A stretch of DNA of 64,000 nt from Avimonas intestinalis (GTDB lineage Bacteria > Bacillota > Clostridia > Oscillospirales > Acutalibacteraceae): positions 9,522 through 73,521 of the forward strand of contig CAJFID010000009.1 in assembly GCA_904380375.1 (NCBI GenBank), written 5' to 3'. The position numbers were made by a program, and so were the translations under genes. The notes under the pieces are model-generated. The model was not told the origin of the DNA. It made no database searches and saw nothing but the letters and a program-made list of their open reading frames with translations. Below, one piece after another: positions 62,552-64,000 of this stretch (position 1 is the stretch's first letter; every line of letters starts with the position of its first letter).

Positions 62552-62620
62552 AGGAGAGAAGAAAAAGCAAAAAATTATTGAAAATGTGGAAGAATTTGGT
62601 ATACTAAAGGAGGGCAACTC

Positions 62621-64000
62621 ATGAAATTACGGACAAAAACGAGAAGTCTCCGTGTGCTTTCGGCCATTCTGGCGATGAGCCTGGCGATCGGTACGACCGG
62701 CGGGATGCCCATTGCCGCAGAAAACGAGGATGTCCAAGCGGAAGCTTTCGCCGGACGGGAGCTATGGGCGCCGGAGACGGAGGAAGAGGCCGCGCCTCCG
62801 AATACGGAAGGGGATCTGAGCCTTGCGCAATTGCAGACGGCGCAGCTTTCCCCGGAGGAGATCCCGGAGGCGGTATCCAAGGAGGATATTGCAGAAAGGG
62901 GGCATGTCTATCGCCTGTGGAAGCAGGAGGAAGACGCCAATTCCATCGTATTTCAAAACCGGGATGGCACCAAGACCCTGTACTATTTTACCGAAGCGGT
63001 AAAATACGTAGATGAAAACGGCGCTGTCCAGGATAAGAGCAATACGCTTCAAGATATCGGAAGCGCATCCTCGGCATCCGGATACCGCTATGTGAATGGT
63101 TATAACGACATCAAAACCTATTTCCCCGCCCAGCTTGGCAGCGAAACGGGGCTGCTGCTGAAGCACGGCGACATACAAATCGAGCTGACGCCGGCGTATG
63201 CACAGCGCGGGGAGACGGCAGAGGCTGGCGCGGCGGCCTCTATCCCAGCTTCCGATCCTTCCCCCGTTTTGCCATCCCCTACCGCAATGGAATCGGAGGA
63301 GACCGCGCCTACGGGGCCGTCCGGTACAATGCCAGGGACTACGGAGTCCGGAACCGCCGCAGCCGACGACACGGCGGCCTTCCCCGAGACGACCCTGCCG
63401 GCGGAGCCGACCCTCCCCCCTGTCCCGGAAGCGGCCGTGGACAACGCGCCGATTTTGGCAAAGCATTCCGTCCCGGCGGAGAAGAAAACGGCCGATCCGG
63501 ACGGGCATACGGCGGATACCGTGGAGTACGCGGAGGTATTCGGCGAGCATACGGCGCTGCGCTACTCCCCCACCTTCAGCGGGTTTAAGGAGGATATCGT
63601 TCTGTCGGAAAATATCGGCAGAAACGAATTCACCTTTGAGCTGCAAACCGGCGGCCTGAGCTTGGCCCAGGAGGGGGAAACCGTCGGCCTGTTCGACCCG
63701 CTTACCGGCGAGCGGGTCGCCATGCTGGACAACATCCTGGTGTTTGACAGCGGCGGCCCGGCGGCCGACGAAGGCGAAGAGATCGTGCCGCGGCATCACT
63801 ATTACCGGGTGGAAACGGTGGAGCCGGACGCCCTTTACCGGGTGACGGTGGTGGTAGATGAGGCGTTTTTGAACGATCCGGGAACGGTGTACCCCGTGGT
63901 GATCGATCCGGCGATCACGCTGACGGGATCAAGCGGCGGGATTGAGGACGCGACGATCTACTCCAATTACCTGGTTAACGAGGGAAGCAGCGGCTCGGTT
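62621..64000 (+). CDS. Large secreted DNRLRE/wall-associated protein, N-terminal part
   Basis: Open to the right edge, so at least 460 residues. An N-terminal signal peptide (MKLRTKTRSLRVLSAILAMS, then a hydrophobic stretch and a Pro-Ile-Ala-Ala cleavage-like end near 33), a domain with YRLWKQEEDANSIVFQNRDG near 105, a Pro/Thr/Ala-rich low-complexity stretch (about 205-275), then VDEAFLNDPGTVYPVVIDPAIT and GIEDATIYSNYL, which begins a DNRLRE domain. AGGAGG lies 7 nt before the ATG. Such N-termini usually lead Rhs/WapA-type or wall-associated repeat proteins; whether a toxin end exists cannot be seen here. Confidence 0.75.
   Translation, partial: MKLRTKTRSLRVLSAILAMSLAIGTTGGMPIAAENEDVQAEAFAGRELWAPETEEEAAPPNTEGDLSLAQLQTAQLSPEEIPEAVSKEDIAERGHVYRLWKQEEDANSIVFQNRDGTKTLYYFTEAVKYVDENGAVQDKSNTLQDIGSASSASGYRYVNGYNDIKTYFPAQLGSETGLLLKHGDIQIELTPAYAQRGETAEAGAAASIPASDPSPVLPSPTAMESEETAPTGPSGTMPGTTESGTAAADDTAAFPETTLPAEPTLPPVPEAAVDNAPILAKHSVPAEKKTADPDGHTADTVEYAEVFGEHTALRYSPTFSGFKEDIVLSENIGRNEFTFELQTGGLSLAQEGETVGLFDPLTGERVAMLDNILVFDSGGPAADEGEEIVPRHHYYRVETVEPDALYRVTVVVDEAFLNDPGTVYPVVIDPAITLTGSSGGIEDATIYSNYLVNEGSSGSV

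Noticed and set aside
62578..62605. TTGAAA-N16-TATACT before the large secreted protein gene
   Set aside because: Good boxes, but the implied start of transcription would fall inside the ribosome-binding site at 62608-62613, so it is unlikely to serve this gene.

Overview
The window reads as a GC-rich, spore-forming, anaerobic Gram-positive bacterium of the Clostridia, most likely the Oscillospirales/Ruminococcaceae branch. The evidence is a de novo purine operon with a stand-alone AICAR transformylase plus a PurO-type IMP cyclohydrolase, an NfnAB transhydrogenase, an iron-dependent alcohol dehydrogenase, a CIRCE-controlled groESL operon, an RsiV-like anti-sigma factor, a LysM-GH18 spore-type hydrolase and a YtaF-like sporulation membrane protein. 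I recognised families by motif and length only; no database search was run.

Layout. 0.2-8.7 kb: leftward purine operon purE-purC-purF-purM-purN-purO-AICARFT-purD, preceded by a promoter with an operator-like dyad, a short leader ORF and an intrinsic attenuator. 8.8-10.9 kb: groES-groEL with CIRCE. 11.1-15.9 kb: NfnAB, iron alcohol dehydrogenase and a divergent LysR regulator. 16.0-20.6 kb: beta-helix lipoprotein, DUF4956 membrane protein, then a rearranged locus in which a VTC polymerase and a response regulator are both broken, followed by an intact histidine kinase. 20.8-22.0 kb: small Q/N-rich protein, CYTH protein, tRNA-Thr and tRNA-Asp. 22.2-25.4 kb: ferritin-like protein, SGNH hydrolase, ECF sigma and RsiV-like anti-sigma. 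25.5-30.4 kb: MarR regulator with a heterodimeric ABC multidrug exporter. 30.7-38.3 kb: pyridoxal kinase family, VTT membrane protein, SPFH protein with a ribbon-helix-helix partner, GH25 lysozyme, two small proteins, GH18 hydrolase, YtaF-like protein.

38.5-48.7 kb is the most unusual region: ten tightly packed leftward genes encoding two ABC exporters, a nucleotidyltransferase-like protein, a thymidylate-kinase-like protein, two BtrH/C39-like proteins, two acyl carrier proteins, an adenylate-forming ligase and a CYTH enzyme. It looks like a compact carrier-protein-dependent biosynthesis and export pathway with no polyketide synthase or peptide synthetase, flanked by a divergent AraC regulator.

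49.2-64.0 kb: AraC regulator, a lipoprotein gene broken at two homopolymer tracts, SecD/SecF, an aspartate-type aminotransferase, AsnRS, a split CHR (chromate-type) transporter with a divergent LysR regulator, a second AraC regulator, and a lipoprotein followed by the N-terminal part of a large secreted protein of the DNRLRE/wall-associated type that runs off the right edge.
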